Positions 53,836 through 64,000 of a stretch of DNA of 64,000 bases are shown here, in pieces; within the stretch, counting starts at the first letter, position 1, and each line of letters opens with the position of its first letter. The stretch comes from Haematococcus lacustris. Lineage: Eukaryota > Chlorophyta > Chlorophyceae > Chlamydomonadales > Haematococcaceae. The stretch lies in assembly GCA_030144725.1 (NCBI GenBank), contig JASKMD010000006.1, forward strand, positions 12,189,190-12,253,189, given 5' to 3'. The notes beneath the pieces are model-generated. The model was not told the DNA's origin and searched no databases. It saw only the letters and a list, made by a program, of their open reading frames with translations. The translations under genes and the position numbers were made by a program.

Positions 53836-55519
53836 TTGCCTGCCTGCCTGCCTGCCTGTTTGCCTGCCTGCGTCAGGCCGAGACTTGGCGCAACGTGGCT
53901 GGCTCAGGTTCTGGGTTGGCCCACTCTCCCGGCACCCTGCTGCATCTGTCTCAGGCAGTGGCAGACGCGCCGCAGTGGACACCAGGTGCCTGACCAGGCC
54001 CCTGGCTGGCGGTGGTGCAGGGCAGCAGGGGCACAGGGCTATATCCCACACAGGGCCCCACCCTCCCCCTACAGCATGCACTGCGCAGCATGCACTGCGT
54101 AGCAGGGCCCTTTCCAAGCAATGCCATGGCAGCACCCTGTCAAATGCTGGTTTTTGTCAAGTTACAAGCTGTTGTCTTTTGTCTCACCCCATCTCAAACC
54201 CCTCCCAGCACCCCAGCCCACCGCATCCTGCACTGCACCCTCAAGTCAGGCAGGCAGAGTGTTGTGTGGTGCCGTGCAGGCTGGTCAGAGCACCCTGTGG
54301 CTGCTGGCAGCATGGCCTTTGCCCAGGTCATGCAGGCTGGCAACCCTTTCAGCCTGCCCCCGCCACCGTCACCTAGCAAGGCACCTTCACAGGCAGGCAG
54401 CAAGTCAGCAGGGGGGGCTGCTGCTGGGGATCCGTCTGGAGCAGTAACAGCAGTAACAGCAGCAGCAGCAGCAGCGGCGGCGGCGGCGGTTTCTGATGGG
54501 AAAGCAGTGGAGGCAGCAGCGGAGGCATCAGCAGGGGCTGCAGCCCCGGACGGCATCGGCAGCCCCAGCGTGCTGACACAGAGCGGCAAACACATGCTGA
54601 CCTCTATCAAAGCGTGCTGCCAGCTGCTGAGGTGGGCCGTCCGCTGGCTGCCGCATCACAGGACGCCTCGCGCCTCACATACACCTCAGGCTTGAGTGAG
54701 GGAAGAACTGCAGGAAGCTGTTGGAAAGGGGTTGGAAAACGTCTTGAAACTATCAACAAGCTGAAAAGGCACACACCCGGTCCTGCAGCAGCCGCATGCT
54801 CAGCCCGGCACTTGCTCAGCGGTGCAGGCCATGACACCTCATCCTCTCTGCAGCACAGCCTGGTAGCCTGGCTCGATGCCACAACACCCAGCTCAGGCTC
54901 AACCAGCTGCTGTCTGGCTGAAACACTTATCCTGGTCAGCCTCTTGTGCTCATGCAGTAGTTCTCACACATCTGCTTGCCTGCCTGCCCTCCTTCCCTCC
55001 CCTTGCCCGTCCCCTGCTGCCGCAATCACCACTACCCACACCCCACACCCCTACCCTTCTGCCTTCCCTCTGCTTGCAAACCTGCCTGCCACCCCTTGTC
55101 AACAGCTTGCCTGCCCTCCTGCCTGCCCTCCTGCTTCGTTGCCTCACACGTGCTTTCCCTCCTGTCCCCCTAACTGGCTGGCTGCTGCTCCCCTGCCCTG
55201 CCCCGCCTGCCCTGCCCTGCCCCTCAGGCCCCTGGGCCCTGCCCTGTCAGGGGCCGTGTGGCAGGCGCTGACGCAGCTGTTTGACCGCTTCCTGCTGGCC
55301 ACCTTCATGGTGCTGTCAGGCATCAACCTGGACACGCTGATCATGCAGGTCAGGGCAGGGCAGGCCAGGCCAGGCAGGCAGGCAGGCAAGGGTAGCCAGC
55401 AGGCAGGCAGGCCAGCAACATCCAATCCAGCTGCTACTAATACTGCCCACAAAGCAAACATGACCCTCACATGCTGCAATGCATGGGCCAGGGACGCAGG
55501 TGTTGAAAACAGTGGGGGG

Positions 55520-55563
<44 letters not shown>

Positions 55564-58500
55564 CACCTAGTCTGCGCCCCCCAGTCAGCCGGGCTCTCAT
55601 GCGAGGGCAAGTAAGGGGGGAGGTGTGCTTGGGGGTGCGGCCTGGGGTAGGCCGCCACTGCCCAGCCCCTGCAGTGTGGCTGACCCCTGCAGGACGAGGT
55701 GGTGCCGCTGAGGCTGAAGAACACCCTGCTGCGCATCCTCACAGCAGAAGGCAGCCGCTACAAGCCTCATGTGAGCAGAGGCAGCCACAGCCATGCAGGG
55801 GTGCACTGAAGAAGTTCAAGCTGGGGGGTGTCCAGCTGGGAGGGGGAGTAAGCTGGGGGTAATCAGATGGGGTGAACACGAGCTTCTGCCAGCACTGTGA
55901 CCTGTCCCTCTCTCCTGCACTGCTGCGCCCCCATGCTGCACCTAACGCTTGCACACCTGCAGCTCAGCAGCTGACACCCTGAGACCTCCAGTGGTTGTGC
56001 AGCTGTGCTTAGTGCGGCTGAGCTTAGTGCGGCTGAGCCTGGCTGTGCTGATGCGTGGCTGGTGGCTGCAGATTGAGGAGCTGCAGCGGGTGAAGGCAGC
56101 GCAGTCAGGGCACCGCAGCCCCACTCCCAGCCACACGGTGAGCCGCCGCAGCCTCTGCCTCAGTGTTGTAGCTGCTGCAGCGGGTGCCAGCAGGGGCCTG
56201 ACACGGCCCAGCTTGCCGCAGGACAGCCAGCCCGCAGCACCTGCCCTCATCATGTCCCTACCCCTGACTCCTCCTGGCGGCTCCTCTTCTCATAGCAAGC
56301 CCAACACATGCCCTGCTCATCCATCCGACCCCTGGCCAGCTCTGAATGCTGCATGTGTGTTGGCATGCTCTTGCCCAGCCCTTACTTTCACAGCCGGCCT
56401 GCTCCCTGCCCTGCCCTGCCCACCTGTCGGGCCCCTGCCTGCTCCCGCATGCCTGCCCTGGCAGCAGAGCTCCTCCTCCGGCACCGGCTTCTCCTGGCTG
56501 GACCGCTTTGGAGACAAGATGGAGTCCCTGGCTAGCGACCTGGAGTCCTCCGTCACCAAGCTGTCCTACAAGGTGGGTCATGGGCTGCCTGGGATGTCAC
56601 ACTCACACTCACACTCAACATCATGGTATCTTGAATCATGTCACGTTCACAACCATGCCACTCGGTCATAGCTGCCATTCTAGAGTTGTGACAGTCAACA
56701 GCTGCCTGTCGCTGTCCCCTGCTGCCTCCTGCTGCTGCCCATTGCTGTCCCCACTGCCTGCTGCTGCTGCTGCTGCCAGTCTCTGCCCCCTGTGACCTGC
56801 CCTGCCCTGCCGCTTCCCCTGCCCTGCTGCCCCAGGTGCCCCTAGCCCTGGGCGCTGAGCCGAGCCTAGCCAGTGTCAGCGCAGGCTCCAGCTCCCACGG
56901 CCACGGCCCCTCAGGGTCCAGGCTGTTGGAGCGGGTGGTGGCAGCAGAGGCCATGGTGGCGGTCTCCCAGGAGCTGGCAGCCAGCCGCAGCGCCCTGCTG
57001 GCAGCCCTGCATGCCGCTGCCAAGGTGGTCGCAGCGCAGCCTGGACTCCTCCTCCCTCCCAGTGCCCTCCCCGCCGTTGCCGCCACCGGCGCCTACACAT
57101 CAGGCGGCAGGCCCTCAGTGCAGGGCAGCAGCAGCGCAGGCAGCGGAGGGGGAGCAGGAGGCGGGCCGGTCACGCCCTCCCCTTCCACGCCCATGTCCTT
57201 GGCCACCAGCTCAATGTCCTTCACAGGGGCGGGCCACTCCGGCAGCTTTGAGGCCGGGGTCAGTGCTGGAGGGGGTGGCGGTGGGACAGGGCCCCGGCTG
57301 CAGTATGAGGGAATGCAGCAGGTGCTGCAGGCAGGTGGGGCTGTGGGCAGCAGCGGGGTGGGCCTGGGGCATCAGGCCAGCGGTATGGCCCCCACCACAG
57401 AACACCTGGGCAAGGAGGCGGACCAGTACTTCAAACGCAGTGTGGAGGCCGGCCGGGATGTGCAGCAAGCACTGGTCAGGGTGAGTCTCCAGAGGGGTGG
57501 GTCAGGGGCGCTGGGCAGTGGGACACAGGCGATCACCTCAGGCACTTGCAGGACGGTCTGGATGAGGCCACAAAAGGCTGTGCAGCTGCCTGGCCAGCAG
57601 ACTCCTACGCACCTGCACCCACCTTGGCCACCACCACCACCCTGAACTCCCTGTGCAGCTTCACGGCGCACGCACAAGCCCGCCTGCTCACCCACCCACC
57701 CACCCCCTTGCCCACCCACCCCCTTGCCCACCCATCCCCTTGCCCGCCCCTTGCCCTGCCACCTGCTGACGTGCAGGCGGCCGTGGAGTCGCTGCTGTCC
57801 TCCCTGCTCCACCCTGAGCATGGCCTGGCCGCGGCCATTGCCGCCTGCCCCACCTATTCTGGCCGGGAGCCCGCCACCTGCACCAGCAGCTGGGCGGACC
57901 AGGCAGTGGCGGTGCTCAGGGCAGCGGGCAGCACCATGGCCAATGTGTGCACAGGGCTGCCGGGGCAGGTGCAGGGGCAGATGTGGACATGCGCTGCGGA
58001 GCTTGTGGCTGAGGCCATGACGGACGGCTTTGCACGGGTGAAGAAGTGCAGCTTGGAGGTGGGCAGGAGGGTGGGCGGAGGGTGGGTGGGTGAGTGGGTG
58101 CGAAGGTGAGAGGGCAGGAGCAGCATGATGAGTGTTGCTGCATGCCCACTGCTGCTTGACCACAATTCTGGACGCCTCACCACACCAATTCCCTCCCACA
58201 CACCACTGCTGCTGCTTGCCCCTGCTTCATCAACTGCCTTGCACCACTGCTGCTGGTACGGCTGCTGCCACTGCCCTCACAACTGTGGTGGTTTGCCGTG
58301 CTCCAAAACCTTGGTCTCTGCTGCTGCTGCCCCTGCCCCTGCCCCTGGAACCTGCTGCTGGTCTCAGGGCCGCTCCTCCATGAGTCTGGATCTGAGCCAC
58401 GTGGAGAAAGGGCTGCGTGCCCTGCTCCCCCCCGCAGCAGCCAGTGCCCTGCAGGCCCTGAACCACACCAACGCCTTTGTGCGTGCCTTCTATCTTCCAT

Positions 58501-58987
58501 GGGACGAGTTCGCCAGGTGGGCAAGGAGCGGCCACCCCTCCCGCCCTTCCTGCTGCTACGGCTGCTCCTACCCCATTTCCTCCAGATCTCCAGTTCTGAT
58601 CTTTCCAGCGTGTCCAGCTCATGCACCTCTGCATGCTCTTTCTGCTGCTCCTGTTGCAAGTCATGCTGCCGCTCCTCCTGTTGTCAGAATAGTGACAGTA
58701 TGGGGATTAGCGCCAATGCCTGGTCAATGTGCCATCGGGGCCGTGTTGCCGCTACTGCCTCTGCCACTGCCATGCACGTGCTGATGCTCCGGCCACCATC
58801 ATTGCTGCTGCTGGTGTGCAGGTGGTCCCAGCTCCACCTGGCGGAGTACCTGCGGGGCAACAACATGCTGCTGCTGGTGGACCAGGTGTGTGATGCGCAC
58901 AAGGTCAAGCGCGCACAGAGGGCAGAGCTGGTGGACACCCTGCAGCGCATGGCCGCCAACTTCACCCTACTGCCCACCTACAACTGA
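51671..58987 (+). CDS. VPS50: VPS50/syndetin, EARP endosomal-recycling tether subunit (5' part missing)
   Basis: Exons seen: 51671-51918, 52350-52540, 53003-53080, 53467-53619, 53877-53985, 54280-54631, 55228-55348, 55693-55770, 56072-56137, 56468-56572, 56836-57480, 57777-58058, 58368-58516, 58822-58987 (TGA). Another exon may lie near 57552. The C-terminus carries the syndetin signature in order: GFARVKKCSLE, GRSSMSLDLSHVEKGLRALL, FVRAFYLPWDEFARW, NNMLLLVDQVCDAHKVKRAQ and RAELVDTLQRMAA. The middle has the family helix SVLTQSGKHMLTSIKACCQL. VPS50 joins VPS51/52/53 to tether recycling endosomes. Large Ala/Gly/Ser-rich insertions (exons at 51671, 54280 and 56836) are unlike animal or plant homologues. 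The N-terminus is in the N gap. UGUAA lies 49 nt after the stop. Confidence 0.88.
53757..53870 (+). repeat. TGCC tetranucleotide array at a VPS50 3' splice site
   Basis: About 28 TGCC units with two TTTGCC variants, ending within 7 bp of the CGTCAG acceptor of the exon at 53877. Confidence 0.92.
55519..55564 (+). repeat. GGCA tetranucleotide array
   Basis: About 11 perfect units in a VPS50 intron, in the opposite sense to the other TGCC arrays. Confidence 0.9.
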
Positions 58988-59035
58988 CATCTCACTCCTC
59001 ACACCTCACACATGCAGCCATGAGCCATGTCGCAG

Positions 59036-59040
59036 TGTAA
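59036..59040 (+). terminator. UGUAA poly(A) signal of VPS50
   Basis: TGTAA 49 nt downstream of the TGA at 58985-58987, in the chlorophyte position. Confidence 0.65.
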
Positions 59041-60335
59041 CCCTGGGTGGTGCTGAGTGTTGGCGTGGGGTACCTAGCTTATGGCAGCAGCAGCCAAAGC
59101 AGCAGCCACGGCAGCGGGAAGGGCAGCAGTGGTGACATCATTAGCTGCAGCGCAGGCGGAGGTGGGGAGCAGAGGCGGATGAGGGGGCAGTGGCAGCGGC
59201 AACACCTACACATGATGTCAGCTTATGCAAACAAGCAGGACATGGTAATGGCCATGCAAGCTGCTGCTGCGCCTGGGGGGTGCCCTATAGTGAGAGGAAG
59301 GCTGCCCTTGCACATATTGCATTAGGCAGTAGCAGGTGGCAGTAGCAGTGAGGGCAGCGGGGCCAGTGGTAGTCGCATATCCTTCAGTGCTGCTTTCCTC
59401 AGCCGCCTTGATAGAGGCAGGGGCATCAGGGGCAGCCACCAGGCCTTCACCAGCCCTACCTTGTTCTAGGAGTCAGTGACAAGTGTGACAGCTGACCCCT
59501 GGGCCATAGATCATCCACCGACACCATGTTGGTCTGAAAGACAGTGTGAGTGTGGCAGCAGCCCTTGAGCTGCAGCGCATGACCCATTATGGCCACAGCT
59601 GTAAAGCTGCGCCTGGGTTGCATCGTACAAGGCCTGCATTCTGTGCAAAGCAGACGATGCAGGGAGTGTGGCCAGTATATGGTTCCTGTCGCAGAGATTA
59701 CCGACTACAAAGGTCATGGCCTGAACCTGCATGGTGCCGTCCTCGCATAGAGCATGCTTTGACCAACATTGTCATCATTACATGGCAAGGTTGTGTCCCT
59801 GCCATCCAAGGACGTTACTATGCGCATGACTCTAGTATGACTGTGTCACTCAGCCTGTCTCAACTTGCAGAAACCTTACCCCTGTAATCAAGACGCCGCC
59901 ACATCGATGCTACGTGGTCTCTATTGATGTCTTCTCATACTATTGGATAAGACACTCTGTTAGCTATGGGATGTGATGCAGCTTACAGTGTGCACCGCTG
60001 TATGCCGCGCGCAATGGCGGCTTCAAACCTCGTCATTGGAATGAATGTGTGTTTTGTTCATGCGTGCCTCGCTGCAACCGACCGACCTAGCCCAGTACGT
60101 GGAACACAACACAAACTGGTCAGAGGAGCACTGCACAGCAGTCAAACTGTTTGGCCGCAATCCTGCCGTTACAAAAAAGCTTGAAGGGTGACCAAGCGAC
60201 TTGATGGCTGGCGGTGACGAGTGACCGGTGGAGGTCAGGAAGTCGGGAGGGCAAGTGACTGAAGCACGCACTCAGCGCAGGACCAGCTTGGCGCTGCCAC
60301 TGCACTCGGTCTACCTTTGCTAAGCGGGACAGCAG

Positions 60336-60340
60336 TTACA
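60336..60340 (-). terminator. UGUAA poly(A) signal of the dioxygenase gene
   Basis: TGTAA on the minus strand about 67 nt after the stop at 60407-60409. Confidence 0.6.
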
Positions 60341-60406
60341 GTGATACAAGATACAGCAACAGCCGTGTTGTTAAAGCCAGATACAACATCAGGGTATGAG
60401 GCCGCG

Positions 60407-62716
60407 TCATCTTCGGTTGGGCACGGGCCGGCCCTTGGTGCGCTCCGGTAGCATGTACAGCACATCCGTTCGAATCACGTACTTGACGCCCGCAGTGACC
60501 GCGCTGCCCTCGTGCACCTGGACCCGTGCACCAGCAGTCCGTGCAACGGCGGATGGGAGGTTGGGGTGCGACGTGGCACGGAATTCGTATTACCCGCCAG
60601 CTGTGCGAGGCCATGGTGGGGTGTGCAGCGCCCTGGCAGGCTGGTGGCGGGCACCCAGAGCTGGTCCTCTGGCGGGGAGTATGGACGAGACGCTAGCCCT
60701 CCTGACTCCACCCCACCTCCACCCCGCCGCAGCCCCTCCCCTCCCCTCAGCTCTCCCACCCGATCACCCCAGGTCTTGACCCTCCCCGCGACCATGCCTC
60801 CTGACCCCTCACCGCCCTGCTGCAGTGCTGCCTGCCCTAGCCCTTGGCCCCACAGCTCTCACCAGGCTGCCAGCTGTGTCCCCGTGTGGGAAGCAGAGCA
60901 CATTGCCAGTCAGCGGAGCCACAGCCCAGGCATCCAGGGCAGAGGAGTCATCCGGGGCCGGGGTGAAGAAGGTGGTGGCGCCGCCCTGAAAGCCGTGGTT
61001 CAGGTACACCAGGAACTGCAGGCCAGGGTGCAGGGCGGGGCGGGGTGGAGGGGGAGGGCAGGGGGAGGGCCAGGGCAGGGTGTAGAGTCAGGCCGGGAGG
61101 AGGGCAATGGCCGGGGATAGGGTCAGGGCAGGGCAGGGGGCCGGGGCAGGGGGCCAGGGCAGGGCAAGGTCAAAGTGCGCAGTGCCACCTGACCCTGTAC
61201 ACCCCCATACATGAGGCCCAGGGATGCAGTACAGGAGTTTAGGGGGAGGGGGAGGTTAGGACAGGCAGCTCCCCACAGGGAGGCAAGTTACTGGTCAGGG
61301 CAGCCAGGGCAGCCAGGGCAGCCCTCTGGATCACTGCCAGCCACTTGCAGCTCCTCCACCACCTTGCCCCAACCTCATCAGCTTCCATCCTGGCTGATGT
61401 CCTAGCCTGGGTGGAGGGCTGGGCGGGGCTGAGCTAGGGGCCAACCGGTCCTAGGGACACAGCAGGATGGGGCCAGGGCCTGGACCCACTGCTCTGCCAG
61501 CCCCCCTGGGTCTCACTGGGTCTGCCAGCACCACAGCGCCCGAGCCGGGTCGCATTTTTAACACACTGCCTGGGGCGGTGCCTGGACCCTGGACAACCTT
61601 GCTCTTGGCTGGCTGACCCTGACTTTAGAACCCTGAAGCAAAGCTGCCTGCAGCCACACTGCTCTGCTGCATCACACACAGCAGCCACGGGGAGCGTCGA
61701 GCCTGGCACGCGGAGCCCAGCCCTGGACCAGGTGCCTGAGTCAGCCCTGAGCCAGCCCTGAGCAACAGGTGACCCTCATTGGGCCCCGCAGGTGTCATGC
61801 AGAGGCGGGCCACAGCCCACATGCTGCACCACACACAGCTGCCTCACTCAGTGGCGTCTGGCCTGAAGCATGGCAGCCCTGGTGCCCTGAGCACCTGCCC
61901 TGACCACCTGCCCTGAGCACCTGCCCTTAACCCTGAGCCACCAGGGGGTGGCACCTGGACCATGCCTGGAGTCATGACGCTACGCTGGCCTGGCTCACCG
62001 TCAGCCTGGACCAGCGGTCGCCAAACGCATCGTGCACCAGCTGCAAGCAGACGGGCAGGCTGGCAGGTAGGCAGGCAGGCAGGTGGCGGGTGGGCAGGCA
62101 GGCAGGCGGGCGGGCGGGCAGGCGGGCGGGCGGGCGGGCGGGCGGGCAGGCGGGCGGACAAGGTGATGGGTCTGAAGCTGCATTGCCCCACTGCTGCGCT
62201 CCTGTTTGCCCTGCTGCAGACTACCCCAGCCTGTGGACCTGCTCCCCCTCATTGCCCCCTTCCCTGCCCTCTGCCTGCCCCACACCAGCACGCCTAGTGA
62301 CCAGGGCCCTGCAGCAGGACAGCAACGCTGCCAGAGCATAACAGCACAACCCTGCGCGAGCACAGCCCCCCTCCCCCTACAGCAGCAGCGGCACCTGCCT
62401 GGTCCCCCCGCAGACCGCTGCCAGGCCAGGCGCCGTCCACATGTGGTCTGTACACATTGCCAGCGTCATACCTGCGCGCCGCATGGGCCGCACACCACCT
62501 TGGCTGGCAGCAACCAGGGCCACAGTCAGGACTCCCAACCACCCCCTAGGCCCCCCAGCCCCCCAGCCCTCCCAACCACCCCCTAGGCCCCCCAGCCCCC
62601 CATGTGTCATGCAGCACTGCACCCTGTCAGTGGTAGAGGACTGCTGATGCTGGTGTTGAGGGTGAGAGGGGCTACTAGCTGGGTAACGTCCACACTTTAT
62701 TAACAGGCACCCTTAT

Positions 62717-62752
<36 letters not shown>

Positions 62753-63147
62753 GCAGCCCCCCTAACCTGCTAGCACCAGGCCATCGCCGCTGTCGGCAGC
62801 TCACCTGTACAGCCTGAGACGAGCATTGAGGCCCGCCAGCTGGCCGCCCCCCAGGCAGGTGGGCAGCAGGGGACGCACCCGGGCAAACAGCGTGTCCAGC
62901 AGCTCAGTGTCAGCTAGCCACACACAGCCTGCAGCTCTGTCCCCACCGGCTGTTGCACGAGCTGCACTCAGCAAAGGGTGGGGCACGGGGCTGGACCCTG
63001 CAGCCAGCCCTGGCTGAGTCTGGGGGGCCTGCTGTGGAAGCGCCTGCCCTGGCTCCTCCTTGATCCCAAGTGCCTTTGGCTGGTGGTGTTGCTTGCTGGC
63101 CGGCAGCCCTGCCTTGCCCTGGAGTGTGCTTGTTGACAGTCCTGCTG

Positions 63148-63182
<35 letters not shown>

Positions 63183-63640
63183 GGCTTTGGTGCCTTGGTT
63201 ACAAAGTGAGTCTCATCCACATCCACATCCCTCTCCCCTCCCCCTTCCTCCCCCTCCAACCTCTCTTCCTCATCCTCCACCTCCTGATCACCCTCCACCT
63301 CAGCACCCACCCCAACTGTGTGAGTTGGCTCAGCCGGCAGCCCTGGCTGCTGCAGTGGTGGCGACCCTGAGGGTCCTGATGGGCTCGGGGCCACGGCCGG
63401 TGAGGATTGCAAGGCTGAAACATGACCCAGGGTTGAGGCCGGGGCTGGGGCTGTTCCGGCGTCGGGATTTGAACCCCGGGTCTGTGGCGGTGTGGGTGTA
63501 AAGGTGTAGTCCACATCCCAGCAATACCCCAGTGCCTCACTGGCTGCTATCAGCTGCCGGCACTCCCGGTGGCTGAGGACCCCACACAGCACAAAGGCAC
63601 CAGGGACAAAGGGCACCTCGGCCCGAACGGCCTGCAGCAT
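60407..63640 (-). CDS. Prolyl-4-hydroxylase-like 2-oxoglutarate/Fe(II) dioxygenase
   Basis: Five exons (63640-62805, 62471-62399, 62040-61999, 61015-60863, 60517-60407) give 404 residues in frame. The N-terminal half opens with VPGAFVLCGVLSHRECRQLI, typical of P4H-type domains. It is then interrupted by about 170 residues of low complexity (acidic EVEDEEERLEGEEG, an 11-Gln run). The catalytic core follows: YDAGNVYRPHVDGAWPGSGL (HxD iron ligands), DAFGDRWSRLT, FLVYLNHGFQGGATTFF, then VHEGSAVTAGVKYVIRTDVL (distal His and the Arg expected to bind 2-oxoglutarate). Substrate unknown; it need not be proline. The second intron appears to use a GC donor (CAG|GCAGGT). The first exon may instead start at a splice acceptor (CTGCAG at about 63632), so an upstream exon beyond the window cannot be excluded. 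Confidence 0.87.
62055..62158 (-). repeat. TGCC/CGCC array at a dioxygenase 3' splice site
   Basis: GGCA then GGCG units on the plus strand, so TGCC/CGCC in the gene's sense. It ends about 14 bp before the exon starting at 62040. Confidence 0.9.
62719..62752 (+). repeat. CAG triplet run
   Basis: About 11 CAG units in the first intron of the dioxygenase gene (CTG in its sense strand). Confidence 0.85.
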
Positions 63641-64000
63641 GGCAGCAAGGGAGGGGCTGGAAGGTGCAGGGCGCGCGGGGGCAGGCTGAGGCAGGCTGGG
63701 CAGGGCGGGGCAGGGTGGGGCAGGGAGGGGCAGCGCAGCTGGAAGGGGCAGGGCTGGGGCAGGCTGCGCAGGGTAGGGCTGGGTAAGGCAGGGCGTGGCA
63801 GGGCAAGGTAGGGCAGGATGGGTGATGAGAAGTGCACGTTAATAAAAAGTGCTCAGGCACACTATTTAACATCAACATCAGCAGTAGCAGTAGCAGCAGC
63901 AGCAGCAGCGGGGTGGGTGGTCATGACCCCCTCATGAGCCTATGATGATGCTCACCGGGGGGTGGTCAGGGTCCCAACACACAGTGCCTGGCTGAGAGGT
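63641..64000. other. Upstream flank of the dioxygenase gene
   Basis: GGGGCAG/GCAGG-rich on the plus strand (a long pyrimidine-rich tract in the gene's sense) at 63655-63820, then a CAG run at 63885-63908. It may be promoter or an upstream intron; no further exon is recognised. Confidence 0.4.

Larger units (their letters stand above)
58988..60406. other. Intergenic between convergent VPS50 and dioxygenase genes
   Basis: Carries the two 3' untranslated regions. No gene or RNA gene is recognised between 59100 and 60300. Confidence 0.5.

Noticed and set aside
59511..59732. tRNA or small RNA gene in the VPS50-dioxygenase interval
   Set aside because: No cloverleaf, A/B boxes or conserved RNA motif could be recognised by eye.

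Overview
The window is nuclear DNA of a green alga, most likely a volvocalean chlorophyte such as Haematococcus. The species is an inference from the style of the repeats; no database was searched. Supporting signs seen directly are intron-dense genes with GT-AG (and a few GC-AG) introns, G/C-ending codons, UGUAA poly(A) signals (the chlorophyte motif), abundant CAG/CTG and TGCC microsatellites, a proline-rich matrix-type enzyme, and a large receptor-type nucleotide cyclase of the algal kind. A 500-N scaffold gap lies at 50948-51447. There is no prokaryotic signature: no operon, ribosome binding site, IS or CRISPR.

Layout. 1-372: 3' end of an unidentified gene (+). 2588-3335: two-exon hypothetical (+). 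3894-13639: MSP1/ATAD1-type AAA ATPase, 15 exons (+), with a ~1.8-kb hexanucleotide array ending at a 3' splice site. 14138-17673: hypothetical minus-strand exons and repeats. 17740-18173: RNA polymerase II subunit RPB11 (-), divergent from 18681-23137: mitochondrial complex I 75-kDa subunit, 10 exons (+). 24875-29975: ALDH10-type aminoaldehyde/betaine aldehyde dehydrogenase, 11 exons (+), ending in the peroxisomal signal SKL. 31349-33521: secreted SASA/sialate-O-acetylesterase-like enzyme with a Pro-rich linker (-). 34347-45381: transmembrane receptor cyclase, about 26 exons (-), with an extracellular solute-binding-protein-like sensor and two complementary class III cyclase halves. 46270-46855: duplicated, truncated copy of its last exon. 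48346-49645: armadillo-type gene (+), open towards the gap. 51671-58987: VPS50/syndetin C-terminal two thirds (+). 60407-63640: prolyl-4-hydroxylase-like 2OG-Fe(II) dioxygenase (-).

The genes are independent transcription units, not a pathway. They are housekeeping functions (mitochondrial outer-membrane quality control, complex I, Pol II, endosome recycling, aldehyde metabolism) and signalling or cell-surface functions. The accessory material is repeat-derived: several decayed fragments of a family whose protein end resembles the RuvC-III end of TnpB/Fanzor nucleases, a ~190-bp dispersed repeat in five copies, and microsatellites that in many introns form the polypyrimidine tract directly before the 3' splice site.
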